Source: Xiphias gladius
Lineage: Eukaryota; Chordata; Actinopteri; Istiophoriformes; Xiphiidae
Reading direction: 5' to 3'
Length of the DNA: 64,000 bases
Assembly (NCBI RefSeq): GCF_016859285.1
Contig: NC_053401.1
Coordinates: 4,161-68,160 of the forward strand
The position numbers and the translations under genes were made by a program. Each line of letters starts with the position of its first letter. The first letter of the stretch is position 1. Below the pieces are notes generated by a model, which saw only the letters and a list, made by a program, of their open reading frames with translations, was not told where the DNA came from and did no database searches. Positions 22,601 to 34,760 of this stretch are shown here, in pieces.

Positions 22601-25600
22601 GACCTGAGAACCAATCAGTGGTTTGAGGAGACCAAACGCACCTGAGGACCATTTATACATCATATATAAAATTAATTTATAAATGGTTCCTTGTAGAAAG
22701 TGGCACCAATACATTGTGACCTGCCTCCTCTACAATTTTCGTATTTAGTAATAAAGTTACAATGTTTCATTTTGTACATTCAGTTAACATACAGTTGTTT
22801 AATCATATTTACTGTAAATTTTATCTTCTTACATTACAGTCTAGCACCACTTATGTAACTGAATAAAGAACATGTATGTAACTGTGGAATATAAACTCTT
22901 GAAAAAGCTTTTCAACTTAAACTTAAAAATATTACAGAGGACGTGATCTCAGGATCAAAAACAATCTGCAGCCCTCAATAATATTACAGTGCAATTTATT
23001 AAAGGTATATTGCCTGCATCAATCTGCATTAATGTAATATATAGTACAACACAGCAAAGGTAATACTACCTGAATATATATTTAGTATAGTGTGATATAT
23101 ATATATATATATATATAGGTAAAAACACCTTGAATAATAAAGCAGTTAAGCAGTGTAATACAGTAAGTAAGAAGGTAAACTCACCTGTTTTATGTGTCTG
23201 TGGAGGGTAAACTAACTTGCAATGTGCATCTTTGGAAGGTAAACTCACCTTTAGTTTCCATCTGTGGAAGACAATCTCATCTGTAGTGTGTGTCTGTGGA
23301 AGGTAAGCTCACCTGTAGTTTGCATCTTTGGAAGGTAAGCTCACCTGTAGTTTGCGTCTTTGGAAGGTAAACTCACCTGTAGCGTGCATCTGTGGAAGGT
23401 AAACTCACCTGTAGCGTGCATCTGTGGAAGGTAAACTCTCCTTTAGTTTCCATCTGTGGAAGACAAACTCATCTGTAGTGTGTGTCTGTGGAAGGTAAGC
23501 TCACCTGTAGTTTGCGTCTTTGGAAGGTAAACTCACCTGTAGTTTGCGTCTTTGGAGGGTAAGCTCACCTGTAGTTTGCGTCTTTGGAAGGTAAACTCAC
23601 CTGTATCGTGAATCTGTGGAAGGTAAACTCACCTGTAGCGTGAATCTGTGGAAGGTAAACTCACCTGTAGCGTGCGTCTGTGGAAGGTAAACTCACCTGT
23701 AGCGTGCGTCTGTGGAAGGTAAACTCTCCTTTAGTGTCTGTCTGTGGAAGGTAAACTCACCTGTAGTGTGCGCCTGTGGAAGGTAAACTCACCTGTAGTA
23801 TGTTTCTGTCGAAGGCATGCAACTGGTCCGTCCTAGCGATCAGAACCCCCCTATGGGTGACTTGGTACAGTCCAGACGGAGGATGGAGGGAGTAGTGGAT
23901 GTTTGGATTCAGGCCCTGTGATGGGACAGCAGTGGTGACACACCAGGTGTGATACAGTTGATAATACAGGTAGCGTTTCAGGTGTTCTTACGTCAGAGAA
24001 GTCGCGGTCTGACACTTGGACCTGTAACACCTGGTTCCCATAGGTGGAGACGATGGATGCAGGGCTAGAGCTCTGGATGATGAAACCTTTATAGATGGTT
24101 CTGTTGAAAACCGGAGGGAACATGTTCTCATAGAGAACTCTGACTACAACCGACGCCACACTGTACTTCAGCCTGTCGTCCACCTGACACACCTGGACAG
24201 GAGGGGGGGACAGGTGAGGAAAGGCTGAAGAGACTCTTTGTTCTGTACTGATGGTTATGAATGAAGCAGTGAACAGGAACTAGGGTTGTTACCATGACGT
24301 TGAGCGTGAAGTTTGGCGTCAGTCGTCGGTCGTCCACAGCTCGGGTTAACCTGAGCTCACCGGTCCTGTTGTTGATCACAAACCTACCCTGATCATCACC
24401 TGCTGGGTCAAACACACAGATTATAAACAGATTAACAACTTCATGTCCTCTGCTGTTGGCTGATGTAACATCAGCTGTGGTTTATGACCTATCTAAGGCT
24501 ACTTCTAACACATATTTTCATACAGCCCAAAAGCCAAAGATATTTTATTAACTACAATGTTAGGACAAGAAATACCAGCACATTTTCACATTTGAGAAGC
24601 TGGAACCATTAAATGTTTGGCATTTTTGCTTGAAAAATTACTACCCAATCCCTCCACCAACTTTGGTGCAAATCAGCTCAGTACTTTTTGCACAATCCTG
24701 CTGACAAATAAACAAACCAATAAACAAACAAACAAACAGACACGGGTGAAAACATGACCTCCTTGGTGGATGCAATAAGTTTGTCTGGCATTATAATCAT
24801 TTGGTTATAATGACAAACCCTAATCCTTTTTTGGGGTTAGCGTTTTCTCCTGTGATGTGGTTGGACATTGTTTATGGTAAAGACAACATTCAGCACTGAC
24901 TCAGTATCTTTCTCCTTTTCAGTAACATAGAACATTTTTATCATCTATAAAATCCATTTCCTCTGCATACCCCCTGCTTCCTGACATTGTTACTCTGTAT
25001 GTCACAGTTAGTTTATACTTTGTAATCAAAGCAGAAACAGTCTTGTGTACGACACATTTATATGTAGAGTTCTGTTTTTAGATAGATGATGAACCTGAGG
25101 TAAACTCTGACCTGACAGGATGTTGTAGATCAGAGGGGTGTCGATCCCTCTGTCTCCATCTTCTGCTCTGATTGGACCAGGAGAAAATTCCAGAACAACA
25201 TCCTGAAACACACAAACAAGTAGATCTATACATATACAGTAATAAGTCATAAACATGTGCAGAAAAACAAATACACCTGAATACAGTACACATTAACAGG
25301 TGGTAACACAAATAACTAACAATATACAAATAAAGAACATATATATATAACAAATAATAAATATCAGATGCATACAAAACATAATCATGTCAAACAGTTT
25401 AACATATAAACCCTAATCCAGCCTCAGCTGATTTTGCCCCCCAATGCCCTTGTTAAGATTTCAGCATTTACCAGATATTAATGATCTCCACAGGATGAAC
25501 CCTGATGATCTTGATGACCATCTGATGTTTACTCCAGTGCCACCATCACAACAAATTACCTGCTGTTTAGTGATTTGTGATAATGGGCTATGTAAAAATT

Positions 25601-28600
25601 CACTTAACTTGACTTGACACAGAAACACCAGGTTTACGCCTCAATTCTCCTCAAGGGGCTTTATAATCTGTATAGCATACAACACCCTCTCTCCTTAGAT
25701 CCCCGAGGTGTTTCTGTGGGACGTGTGTTCACCTGCTGTTTCAAGTGTCTACCTTGTGTTTCTGTGTGATGTTGGCGGTGTAGGTGGGGTTCATACAGAC
25801 AGGAACACCTGGAGAGACAGGTGTACAGGGCAGGAAGTGAGGATACTGGTCATCTCCATCCTCGATGTTCACAGTTAAAACAGCAGATGTGTTGAAATTC
25901 TCCGCAGTGTTCGATTCCTGTTTCATATCATCATATAAAACAAAACATCGGACAAAGTTATTTTTATATTTGTTATTTTACTAAGAAATTAGTTATCTTG
26001 TCTGTGAAATGTATGGATCCAACCAATGTTGGACCCCATGTTGGTTTTGTTGTTTGTTTTGTATTTATGGCACTTTTTCAGTATAAAGTTTCCGTATTAA
26101 CAGTGGAAATCTGGTTAAATGCAAAAAATATATACATTTTTACCATAAGGAGTTGTTAGAATAAAGGCAAGTAGGAATGCTTTTGTATGTGAGTTTTGGA
26201 CACTGGTATACATACATGCAGGTGTAGATCATTCTGTTTTTAGTTTAGTTTCAGTTTACGTTTTTGAGATTTTAGTTAATATACAGTATAAACATATATA
26301 TGCATTTTTTTATATTTCACTTTTATTTCAGTTGGACCAGGACAGTGTTGCCACATTTCTGATAAATTTCATATATTTGTTTGATACTTTAGTCCTTTTG
26401 TATGATGAATTCTTGATGAAAAATGATTATAAGAGCCCTGAATGTGTAATTACTAGGGCATATCATAGTTAAGGTTAGCCCAGATCATCATCTGCAGGTG
26501 AGTTCTCTGGTCCTTATTCATTATTAAAAAGTATGACTGAGCGTTACCTGGGCCCAGATGATGAGCTCCAGGTGAGTTCTGGTCTCATAGTCCAGAGGTT
26601 TGTTCAGAACGATGTTTCCACTGTTGGGTAGATCGATCCTGAAGAATGAGGCATCCGGCTGCAGGTAACAGGTAAAGGGAGAAAGATGTGTTTATGAGTA
26701 AACTGGAGTTAAATGACCAAAGACTGTATGGGAGACGGACAGAAATATGTGGACAGTTCTTACTGATGATTGATCGATGATATAACTGATCATGTCGCCA
26801 TCGGCATCAACTGCCTTTACGGTGAAAACAACAGAATTCACTGCTGTCAGCTGCACACACGGGAAACAGTTTATTATTAATCATGTTAACATATTTCTTC
26901 TAATTGTTTTTATAAATGTTACTAATCATCATCCTTCTAGACTACTAAAAGCAGAATTAGTATCATTGCATGTAAATATGTCAAGTTGAACATGAGATGT
27001 CTTTTTTTTAAATTTTCAGGTATTTTGCCTTGGTTTGATGGCAACAGTAGACACGTGACAGGGAAACTTCGATCTAACAAGGTGCCTACATGGCCTCAGT
27101 CCAGCGTTGCTTTAGGCCAGGAGCAGACTACACGATTGCAGCCCAATTGCAACACGATGTTGTTGTGGCCATCAAAATTCCAGTGTCTGGTCTGAAAATG
27201 AACCTCGGAAATGACGAACCAGCCTTGTAGTGTGACGTAATTGAAGAATAGCGATGTGGTTTTCGGACGCCCCACAACACCACAATGAAAAATCTATCAT
27301 GTGAGAAATATTTGTATTTTCCTGCCTAGTGTGACGTCTCTTAATCATGTAGTCTGATCTCGGCATTAGTATCATGCTTAATTGGCCCTTAGACCAAGTT
27401 CATTAATGACCTTGGGAACAGTAGCTCAACTAAATAAACCTTAACCCGTATTATTATATATTTCTAACCTGAACAGCTGTGAGGACTCAGTAACAGCAAC
27501 AATTATAACAGCAAAGCTTCTGACTGAAATAAACTACTCTCAGAAGCTGGATTACTAACAAAGCAGCAGAGCGACAATTGCCCGAAGTCCACAGATCCAC
27601 TCTGTAAATTATTTTGTAGCAATTTAGCTTAAAATACTAATACTAATTAGAAAGTATTTTTGTAATATGCAACACTGAAGCACATTATCGGTTAAATGAT
27701 AAGGAAACTGGAAGTGGTGATTATGACCAGAGGATTCTCTCTGTGAAGATTCTCGGTCATACAGGTCAAGGTATTTCTAAAGGCTATACGAAGGTAAGTG
27801 GACTTGCTTGAGGTTCTTGAAGACGTTTCATCTCTCATCCAAAAGGCTTCAGTTCTGACCGACTGGTGGGGAATCCCATTTTGTGTGGTCTTTAACACCT
27901 TGAGAGTCATTGAGGTCACATGTGAATCTTTGACCCACCCATCATGTGGGTCATTAGGGTCACATAAGTCATGGTGTGAATGGGTAATAAACTGCCTGGG
28001 GCCATTTGTGCCATTTGTGCGACCTGGACCTTTGCCTGACTACCACTTAATTCCAGTATAATGAGAGTTTCTACTGACAGAAGCATGGCTGTGCTCACGG
28101 GAGTTTCCAGTAGTGGCCAATGTCTATATGGAAGTAGAGAGCAGAGCCCTGATCTCCTTCACGTAAACTGCTCCCAAGCACGGGTTTAGGTACACTGATG
28201 ACACCTGGGTCAAAATCAAAACGAAGGAAGGGGAAGCCTTCACAGAACACATCAATGCAGTCGACAAAAAAATCAAGTTTACTCCGGAGGATGACAGAGG
28301 AAACAGTCTGGCGTTCTTGGACTGTGCGGTGCACACTGAAGATGACAGAAGCCTTAAAACTGAAGTATACAGAAAACCCAGCCACTGGAGCACAAGCTTG
28401 GGTTATCAGACCCCTATACCATTGGGGCTCAGAATGTGCCCACAAGGACCGAAGGGAAGGAGAAGGATTTAAAACACATCAGAGATACAGTTCAAACAGG
28501 TGGTTAGCCAAGCTGGGCCCTGAGAGGAAAAGAACAATAAACAGAACAACACTGTCATTCTAAATATTAAGGACTATCTGAAAAACTCAGGGGGGGATCT

Positions 28601-30749
28601 TTAACAAACACAGCATCCCTGTGCATTTCAAGCCCAGTAACACTGTAAGGCAGACGCTTTTCAACCCTAAGGACAAAACAGCCAGACATAAGCAGAGTAA
28701 TGCAGTGTATGCAGTTCAATGCAGTGAGGAATGCACCGACCTTTACACTGGGAAGACAAAGCAACCGCTTCACAAGTACATGGCACAACACGGGAGAGGA
28801 AACTGCTTTGAAAGTTCCTGGGACTTCCCACCAGTCAGTTAGAACCGAAAAAGGCTTTCGGATGAAAGATGAAATGTCATCAAGGACATAAAACAAGTCC
28901 AGTGTCTTTCATATAGCACTTACAAATGATTATGACTTGATTTTGAAGCCCTATCTTGCAGAGAGGCACTGTGAGGCAATACTGATAATATATCTGTTAA
29001 TTAGATTATGGGTACATGGCGCACATTCTTAAATAAATCTGTGTTTAATCAAATTATCAGGAACTAACTGACAAACAACAGACATGTAGATAAGTAGTGT
29101 CCCAGTGCAGGGTTTTTGGGTAGCTGGAGCCGTTGGTTGTTAATGGGCGCCATCAGCTCCAATTTGCCGCCCCACCACATACACCACCTTGTTGTCCCAC
29201 TGGGCACCAAAGGCATCAGTCTGTGTCAGATGAAGTCCTTGTCAGTCTGAAATCTCCTTTCTGACAGCAGTCTGATTTCTATGCCTTTCTGAAACAGACA
29301 CTGTGACATCACAGCCAGCTACTCAGTGATTGCTCAGCAGTGAGTAGGTCAGAAAGAGGGTGGGGTTTGAGCTCAGATTTCTTTTTCTGTCACTTTTCAC
29401 GTAAACAGCTGACGTCAACACTACGAAAGCCTCCATGTTTACCTCACTGAATGTGAAAGGTTGAATAGTGTCCTGCAGGAAGTTTGGTCTGTTGTCGTTT
29501 TCATTCACAATCTCCACCAGGATCCTGTACTGACTCTGAGGAAATAGATTATTTATTGCTGAGAACAGAGTTATACTCATTAACATTAATGTAATAGTTA
29601 GACATTTGAAGCTACCTGAATGACATCATCCTCATAACAGGTCAGCTCTGCTATCAGCACTGATCCCTGAACCTGAGACAGACAGACCCATCTCTTAGGG
29701 ATTTATATACTGTGGATTATCCAAGTGAGACGGGTTTACTTCCAGGTGAGATATTTTTAAGCGGTATAGTTACAGGTGAGATGTTACAAGATACAGGTTT
29801 TAGTCACAGGTAAAGTGTGTTTAATCTGCAAGTGTACCTCTCTGTCAAGAACTCTGGAGACCGAGGTGTTGAGTCTGATGGTTCGACCTTCTAAGTAGAA
29901 CCAGTTGGCATTGTCTCCGGTCAGACAAAGTCTGATGGTGTTAGCTCCTGGATCTCCACTGATACTGATGTTAGAGATGAACTGACCCATCGGACTGTTC
30001 TCTTTGACCGACGCAAAAATGTCCGACCCCCCCAGACACAGACTGGCTGAGGACCAAACAGAGAGGAAGAGGCATGAACTGGGCTGGATATCAGACTTAT
30101 TTGTTAGCACTGACTGAGGTCTGATTGATAATGTTGTTGACTTCTTTGATCAGATAGTTGTGATTTAAATCATCATTTCACCAGTTTTAGCATGGATTTA
30201 ATTAAATGTATCGTTTAGCTGATGTTCTTAGACGATATGTAGTGTTTGACAACTCTGACTTCTTATGTTCAACAGAAAAATTTGTTATGTAGAAACATGT
30301 TTATATTTTTCGGAGTAAGGCAGATGAAAAAGTATGATTTAGGTAATCTATACTGAAACTCAGACCCCCATCTAATGAAACTCCAGGATTTTTATGATGT
30401 GCGTTTGTGGCTGTTTGGATTGATAACATATGATAGAGAGTGACAGGAATCATGGGAAAGACGAAAACAAAAGCTAAAGCTGAAATGATTGGCTCATTAA
30501 TCAATTAGAAGGTTGATAGAATGTGTGACAATTGAAGAAGAATGTGACAACAATTTTGATAAACAATTCATCATTTCCAATCAAACCCACCATCCATTGT
30601 CTGATGTCAGATTTTCTGTTTTCTCTGTTTCCTATTAGACCACAGTGTTTCTGACCTGCCCGCCCCCCCGACTTTATGTTCTTACCTGAAACAACATAAG
30701 AGAACCTAAGAGCCACCTGCCACAGCAGCAGTCTGCAGGGTCTCAGCAT
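19613..30749 (-). CDS. cdhr5: Cadherin-related family member 5-like, complete, 13 coding exons, 536 aa
   Basis: Coding exons in transcript order are 30686-30749, 29838-30046, 29616-29672, 29443-29535, 26764-26850, 26548-26658, 25753-25917, 25112-25202, 24293-24399, 23992-24192, 23793-23915, 22272-22350 and 19613-19836. All phases join (1611 nt). A signal peptide (MLRPCRLLLWQVALRFSYVV) precedes about four cadherin repeats. Calcium motifs include NENDNRP, DADGD, AEDGDRG and a degenerate YENMFPP. A transmembrane helix in the last exon (AGGIAAMILLMFLSALLFLL) is followed by a short basic tail ending QTLTL. CDHR5-specific blocks PHFLPCTP and PGPIRAEDGDRGIDTPLIYN match mammalian CDHR5 (FLPCTF; PGPIYAEDGDRGINQPIIY). 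CDHR5 pairs with CDHR2 in intermicrovillar links. The mucin-like region of the long mammalian form is absent. Neighbouring drd4 supports the assignment. Confidence 0.9.
19860..19889 (-). repeat. Intron copy of the cdhr5 exon 13 acceptor junction
   Basis: TCAGTGAACGTACCATGAGG and the bases after it repeat 19815-19844, the start of exon 13 plus acceptor, at an offset of 45 bases with several substitutions. Confidence 0.6.
21775..21860. repeat. (TC)n(ACTC)n microsatellite
   Basis: A TC dinucleotide run passes directly into about 14 ACTC tetranucleotides, within cdhr5 intron 12. Confidence 0.95.
23096..23117. repeat. (TA)n run
   Basis: A short TA run in cdhr5 intron 11, about 55 bases before the 32-bp array. 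Confidence 0.9.
23172..23811 (-). repeat. Minisatellite of 20 x 32 bp seeded on the cdhr5 exon 11 splice donor
   Basis: Twenty consecutive units of exactly 32 bp (640 bp) have the plus-strand form AAGGTAAACTCACCTGTAG followed by a variable 13 bases such as CGTGCGTCTGTGG. In transcript sense each unit reads CTACAG|GTGAGTTTACCTT, a consensus 5' splice site. The rightmost unit contains the last 19 coding bases of exon 11 and its real donor (23791-23793). About 15 of the 20 units keep GTGAG. Units 3-5 closely match units 9-11 (variants CTTTAGTTTCCATC, then AAGAC, then GGTAAGCTC), so a six-unit, 192-bp higher-order duplication is likely. Confidence 0.95.
24590..24775 (-). repeat. Fish interspersed repeat (CAAACTTGGTGGAGGGATGGG family)
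   Basis: CCCTCCACCAACTTTGGTGC, then TCAGTACTTTTTGCACAATCC, then TGCTGACAAA and AAAACATGACCTCCTTG. The same order occurs at 31240-31460 and inverted at 37850-38035. Probably a non-LTR or SINE 3' end; clade not assigned. Confidence 0.6.
25474..25560 (+). repeat. Fragment of a common fish repeat (CACAGGATGAACCCTGATGA)
   Basis: Matches from memory the widespread block CAGAGGATGAA-CCTAATGACTTTGGTGA. A related, adjacent part of the same family is at 55045-55145. Confidence 0.4.
26477..26516 (-). repeat. Intron copy of the cdhr5 exon 6 / donor-side segment
   Basis: Plus-strand GCCCAGATCATCATCTGCAG, then GTGAGTTCTCTGG, repeats 26551-26589 within exon 6 (GCCCAGATGATGAGCTCCAG, then GTGAGTTCTGG). The offset is about 75 bases, into intron 6. 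Confidence 0.7.
26990..27330. repeat. Possible MITE-like sequence
   Basis: The stretch with CCAGGAGCAGACTACACGA, GTCTGGTCTGAAAAT and TAGTGTGACG resembles non-autonomous DNA repeats of fish. Terminal repeats were not delimited. Low confidence. Confidence 0.25.
27690..28905 (+). mobile_element. Degenerate Penelope-like retroelement inside cdhr5 intron 4
   Basis: Decayed reading frames on the plus strand resemble the C-terminal half of a Penelope-like reverse transcriptase (RYTDDTWVKIKT; KFTPEDDRGNSLAFLDC; EVYRKP). A GIY-YIG endonuclease-type segment follows (HFKPSNTVRQTLFNPKDKT; AVYAVQCSEECTDLYTGKTK). Frames are interrupted, so the element is dead. About 90 bases at 27796-27880 recur in inverted orientation at 28830-28905, as terminal repeats. 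The element lies antisense within the largest intron of cdhr5 (26851-29442). Confidence 0.8.
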
Positions 30750-31239
30750 CTTCCTCTGCCTCCTCCGCCTCCTCCACCTGAACACACAAACAACCAGTTT
30801 AACCAGCTAATCAGTAGCATCGAGGTCGCCCCCCCCCAAAAAAAAAAACAGCAGTTTTTTTTTTTTCAACATTTTGATGATCTGGTCAGTTACATCAAAT
30901 ATATGTTTTTGTGAAGATACACTGTAGTATGTTATTTATCATACAGTACACACAGAGTCCTCTGAGCTGCTATTGTGTTTTTCGATCGTCCTCTGTGTTC
31001 ACCAGACCGTTTCAGTCTAAATTCTAAAGTGAGATGTTGTTTCCCTTTATGACTCATTAAAGCCCTGAGCTGCTGTTATACCCTGCAGACTGTTTCTGTT
31101 TGTGTCATTACATTCAACTCACCAACTGACCAGAGCTTGTTGTTTTTCTAACTGATTCATATTCACACACAATTTAACTCTGCTCACTAAAACAGAATGG
31201 GCTCGTTTAATCCTGTTTACATTACCGGCCAAGGCGAAA

Positions 31240-31460
31240 AATGCCCTCTCTCACAATGTTAAAGAAAAAGTGATAAAAAAATTCCTGGATCCACTCCTTT
31301 AACCAGATTAGCACAAAAATGTAATTGCTTCTTCCTTGGCCCATGCCCCATCTCTCCACCCAAGTTTGGCACAAACCGGTTCAGTAGTTTTTGCGTAATC
31401 CTGCTGACAAACAAACAAACCAACAAACAGAAAAGGGTGAAAACATAACCTCCTTGTTAT
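31240..31460 (-). repeat. Fish interspersed repeat, same family as 24590-24775
   Basis: CCCAAGTTTGGCACAAACCG, TTCAGTAGTTTTTGCGTAAT, TGCTGACAAACAAACAAACC and AAAACATAACCTCCTTG occur in the family order. Confidence 0.6.
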
Positions 31461-31479
31461 GTGTGAGAGATATAGCCCT

Positions 31480-31760
31480 TCATACACACTATGCCCAAAT
31501 TTTAGCGGTTCAAAAGTAATTGGACACTTGGCTACTAAATGGATCTTGGGTAGCTGTTTGTCATTGCAATGTTAGTTCATGCACAAAAAAAGCTCACATC
31601 TGGCTCAGAGTTGACTGAGAGTTGACAATTGGCATTTAGATTGAGGTGGAGTTTTTCAGGGTGGAAGGGAAATATCCTTGACTGGCCGAGACAATCACCT
31701 GATCTCAGTTCGACTGAGCAGAACAAAATCGATAAACGCTACGCAACCATCCAACTGACG
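31480..31760. mobile_element. Tc1/mariner-type non-autonomous remnant
   Basis: TATGCCCAAATTTTAGCGGT, then TTCAAAAGTAATTGGACA, matches the terminal region of a common fish Tc1-like family. The right part (CCTTGACTGGCCGAGACAAT, then CACCTGATCTCAG) corresponds to the SPDL-type C-terminal motif region of the transposase. Confidence 0.5.
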
Positions 31761-33120
31761 TAGGGTTTTATGGCATCACAATTGTGTCATGGACTGTTAC
31801 ATAAACATTCATAAAACTTTTTAATGGGCACTGGACTAGTCAACAATTTTAATCAAATGAATCAGTTTTGGCGGATTTCCTGGTTTCTTTGAAATTATAT
31901 AAAAACAAACAATTTTGAATCATGTAGTCATAAGTGATCTGGTGCTTTTCGTCGAGTTTAACTGTAATTTTATTGTTTGTCTTTGTGTTTTGTGCTGTTT
32001 TCTTTGTATTCTTTATATACATCAGGGATTTCGTTACAAACTATCTGCAAACGCTGTGGTATGAAGCTTTGGTTTATCCTATATACTGGTTCCTATACAA
32101 ATAAACATAAAGAATAAAATAATATCTTTGGGTACTGTACCAAATGTCAGACAAAACAAGACATATGACGGAGTCACACTGAAACTGAGATGGACATTTA
32201 TTAAGCTAAATGATTAATTAATTAAAAGGTAATACAGAGGTCACTGGTTGTAGCTTTAGTTTCTTGTCCTCCAGTATAAACATGTAAGGGTCAAAGAGAC
32301 CTGACCTCAGAACAGATTTACAGGTAAAAACCAAACAAATAATGAGTCATGATTTGTTCATTGGGACGTTACCAAATGGAAAATCAGTTCAGTAAAACAA
32401 ACTGCCCAGAATAATACAGAGTATTGAGAACTGACTCATGCATTAGTTACCTTCGGGATCTTTAAAGCTCCCTCCTCAGTGGCAATTAGGTCCTGGACAT
32501 CAGTAAAAGTTCATTCCTAGCACTTTTTAAAATGGTTAAATTTTTGTGGTGAATTCAGTTCATTTCAACTGAGTCACTCCAATCAGTAGATTCACTCATG
32601 CAGGTGAAGTAAATCTGTGTGAGTCATTCATTTTGAGTTTTAACTTTGGTAAACTTTGACACACAAATGAACCTTGTTGACTAATCAGAAACCGCCCTCA
32701 CAAAGCTGAGCTTTGACTCCAAAAATGGAGGAAGTTATTGTAGTTTATCATCTGTGTCAGCATCCAGTTTTACTGAAGCTCCTCTGTCAGAGTAGAAACG
32801 TCAGCACAACAGAGACATGGTCTACTCAGTTCGAGACAGGATGACATCAGGCGGATACTGCTGTTTATAAACTCTAATAAACACTTAGTGCCACGTTATC
32901 CACAACAAGACAACAAACTTTTTGGATGAAAAAACTGTTGAATGAAATAACGAACAACCCTGGGAACAAGATGTTAGGAGGAGTACAACTAACAGTAGCA
33001 GCTAACCCTGTGAGGAGTCAGTATGTCGCCAAACTGCTAGAGCCAAAACCTTTACAAACCTCTACCGCATTGGTGGAATAATGTCGTCATGAAAATGTGA
33101 TGTCGTCATGAAGCTGTGAG
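31760..33120. other. Intergenic, no gene recognised
   Basis: AT-rich sequence with no credible coding frame and no repeat that I can name. Confidence 0.5.
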
Positions 33121-33125
33121 TGATG

Positions 33126-34760
33126 TCATGACAATGCTTCATCACTCACAATGAAGCTGTGGGTGTTGTCACCATGAGTCATGTCAAGTCGAACTTTATT
33201 TGTCCCCAGAGGGGCAATTGGTTCTGCAGCAGTAGTAAAAAGATAAAACAAACAAACAAGGCAAATAAATACAATATAATGAAGGTGCAGGGGGTGGGTG
33301 CTGTCAGACAGAATGGATTCTGCTTTCTTTAACTGTTTGTTAAACAACTCAGACAGACCTCTCTGTTGAGTACCTGTGATACTGCTACAGATCTTTGTTA
33401 GTGTAATTTTCTGTTTTTTACCTTGATTGAAGAAACAGATAAAATAAAAAGTACAAATCAACTCAATAAAAGATCGATAAAAAAGAGTCATCAGGGACCT
33501 GTCAACATCAAAATTAGACAGCTTATATGGACAAACAAGGTACTGGCTGACAACATATTGGTGTTACAATCAAAGCCCAGATTATCAATTATAGTTCCCA
33601 AGTACCTGTCCACCTCGACAATTTCTATTATCCTGACCATTAACTTTAATTTTGACAAGATTGGAGTCTAAAATCAATACACACATCATTGGTCTATGTC
33701 ACATTTAATCCCAAAAAGGCTCCTTGACACTATCTTGAAAAATAGTCATTGACAGAGCCATGGGACGTTTCCAGCCTCTTTCAGCAGGTTCACTATAACC
33801 GTATCATCTGAAAACTTCACCATGTGATCGTTTTGGAACTCACTGCGGCAGGCAACAGTCTACAGGATATATAGGAAAGAAGAGAGGACACAGACCTGGT
33901 GAGAGCTGGTTGATGTTGAAGTTAGTTCAGAAAAATGTCCATTAGGAGGTCCAAGATCCAGCAACCCAAAATGCTTAACAAGCTTCTGCATCAGCAGGTG
34001 AGGCTGTATGTTGTTAAAAGCTGATGAAAAGTCCACAAACAGTCTGGCATGATTCTTGCTACACTCAGAGTGCATATAAATGAAGACGAGCAGAGTAGTT
34101 GCAACCTGAACTCCCCCGTTGGTTTGATATTCAAACTATAACGCGTCTAGAAGATGCCTCGTCCTATCCGGAAGTTCCCTTTTAATCCACTTTTCAAAAG
34201 ACTTTATAACTAGTGTCAAAGCTAAAGACCCGTAGTCACTCAGAGTCTTAGGATGGCTATTTTTTTCAATTGGAACTACTGAGGACTGTTTCCATAGTTT
34301 GGGGACTCTTTGCTGACAGAATGATATATTATTGATATATATATTGATATATTTGATCAGCACAGTGGGACAGCATACGGCTACCAGTGTCATCAGGGCC
34401 AGGGCTTGTTCTAGCTTTACAATGTTTAAAAGTATTCACAACCCTGCGTACAGAAAAGGAAGAGACCAGAATTGACTAGAGTTCAGTAGGTTTAGTTACA
34501 AAGCAGCTGTTTCGTTGCTAAAATCATGCACATCAAATCCTGAATAAAGCGTTATTAAACTCCCGAGCCACAGCCAGATCTGATGAAAAGCCTTCTAAAG
34601 CCACCATTCTCTCTACTTTGTCCTTTGACCCAGTCATGGTCCCGAGCTGAGCCTAAACTGTTATTGCTCAGTTTATATTCAACCTTTTGTTTGTAGCCTA
34701 ATTTAAACCCTCTTAATTTCGCATTTAATCTCCTTTTGTAAAACATTTAGCTCAAAGAAG
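33126..34760 (-). mobile_element. Degenerate LINE (Rex/L2-like non-LTR retrotransposon), reverse transcriptase part
   Basis: Broken minus-strand frames follow the order of a fish LINE reverse transcriptase. They are YKQKVEYKLSNNSLGSARD (about 34.7 kb), VPKLWKQSSVVPIEKN and SFEKWIKRELPD (34.2-34.3 kb), LFVDFSSAFNNIQPHLLMQK (34.0 kb), VEVDRYLGTIIDNLGF (33.6 kb), and LFYRSFIELICTF with SSITGTQQRGLSEL and KKAESILSDSTHPLH (33.3 kb). Frameshifts and stops show it is inactive. AACTTTATTTGTCCCCAGAG near 33189 looks like its 3' end. The 5' endonuclease is not recognised. Confidence 0.8.

Noticed and set aside
30750-30785. Extension of cdhr5 upstream of MLRPC
   Set aside because: It would begin at GTG and replace a good signal peptide with an Arg-rich stretch; an acceptor-like CAG lies there instead.
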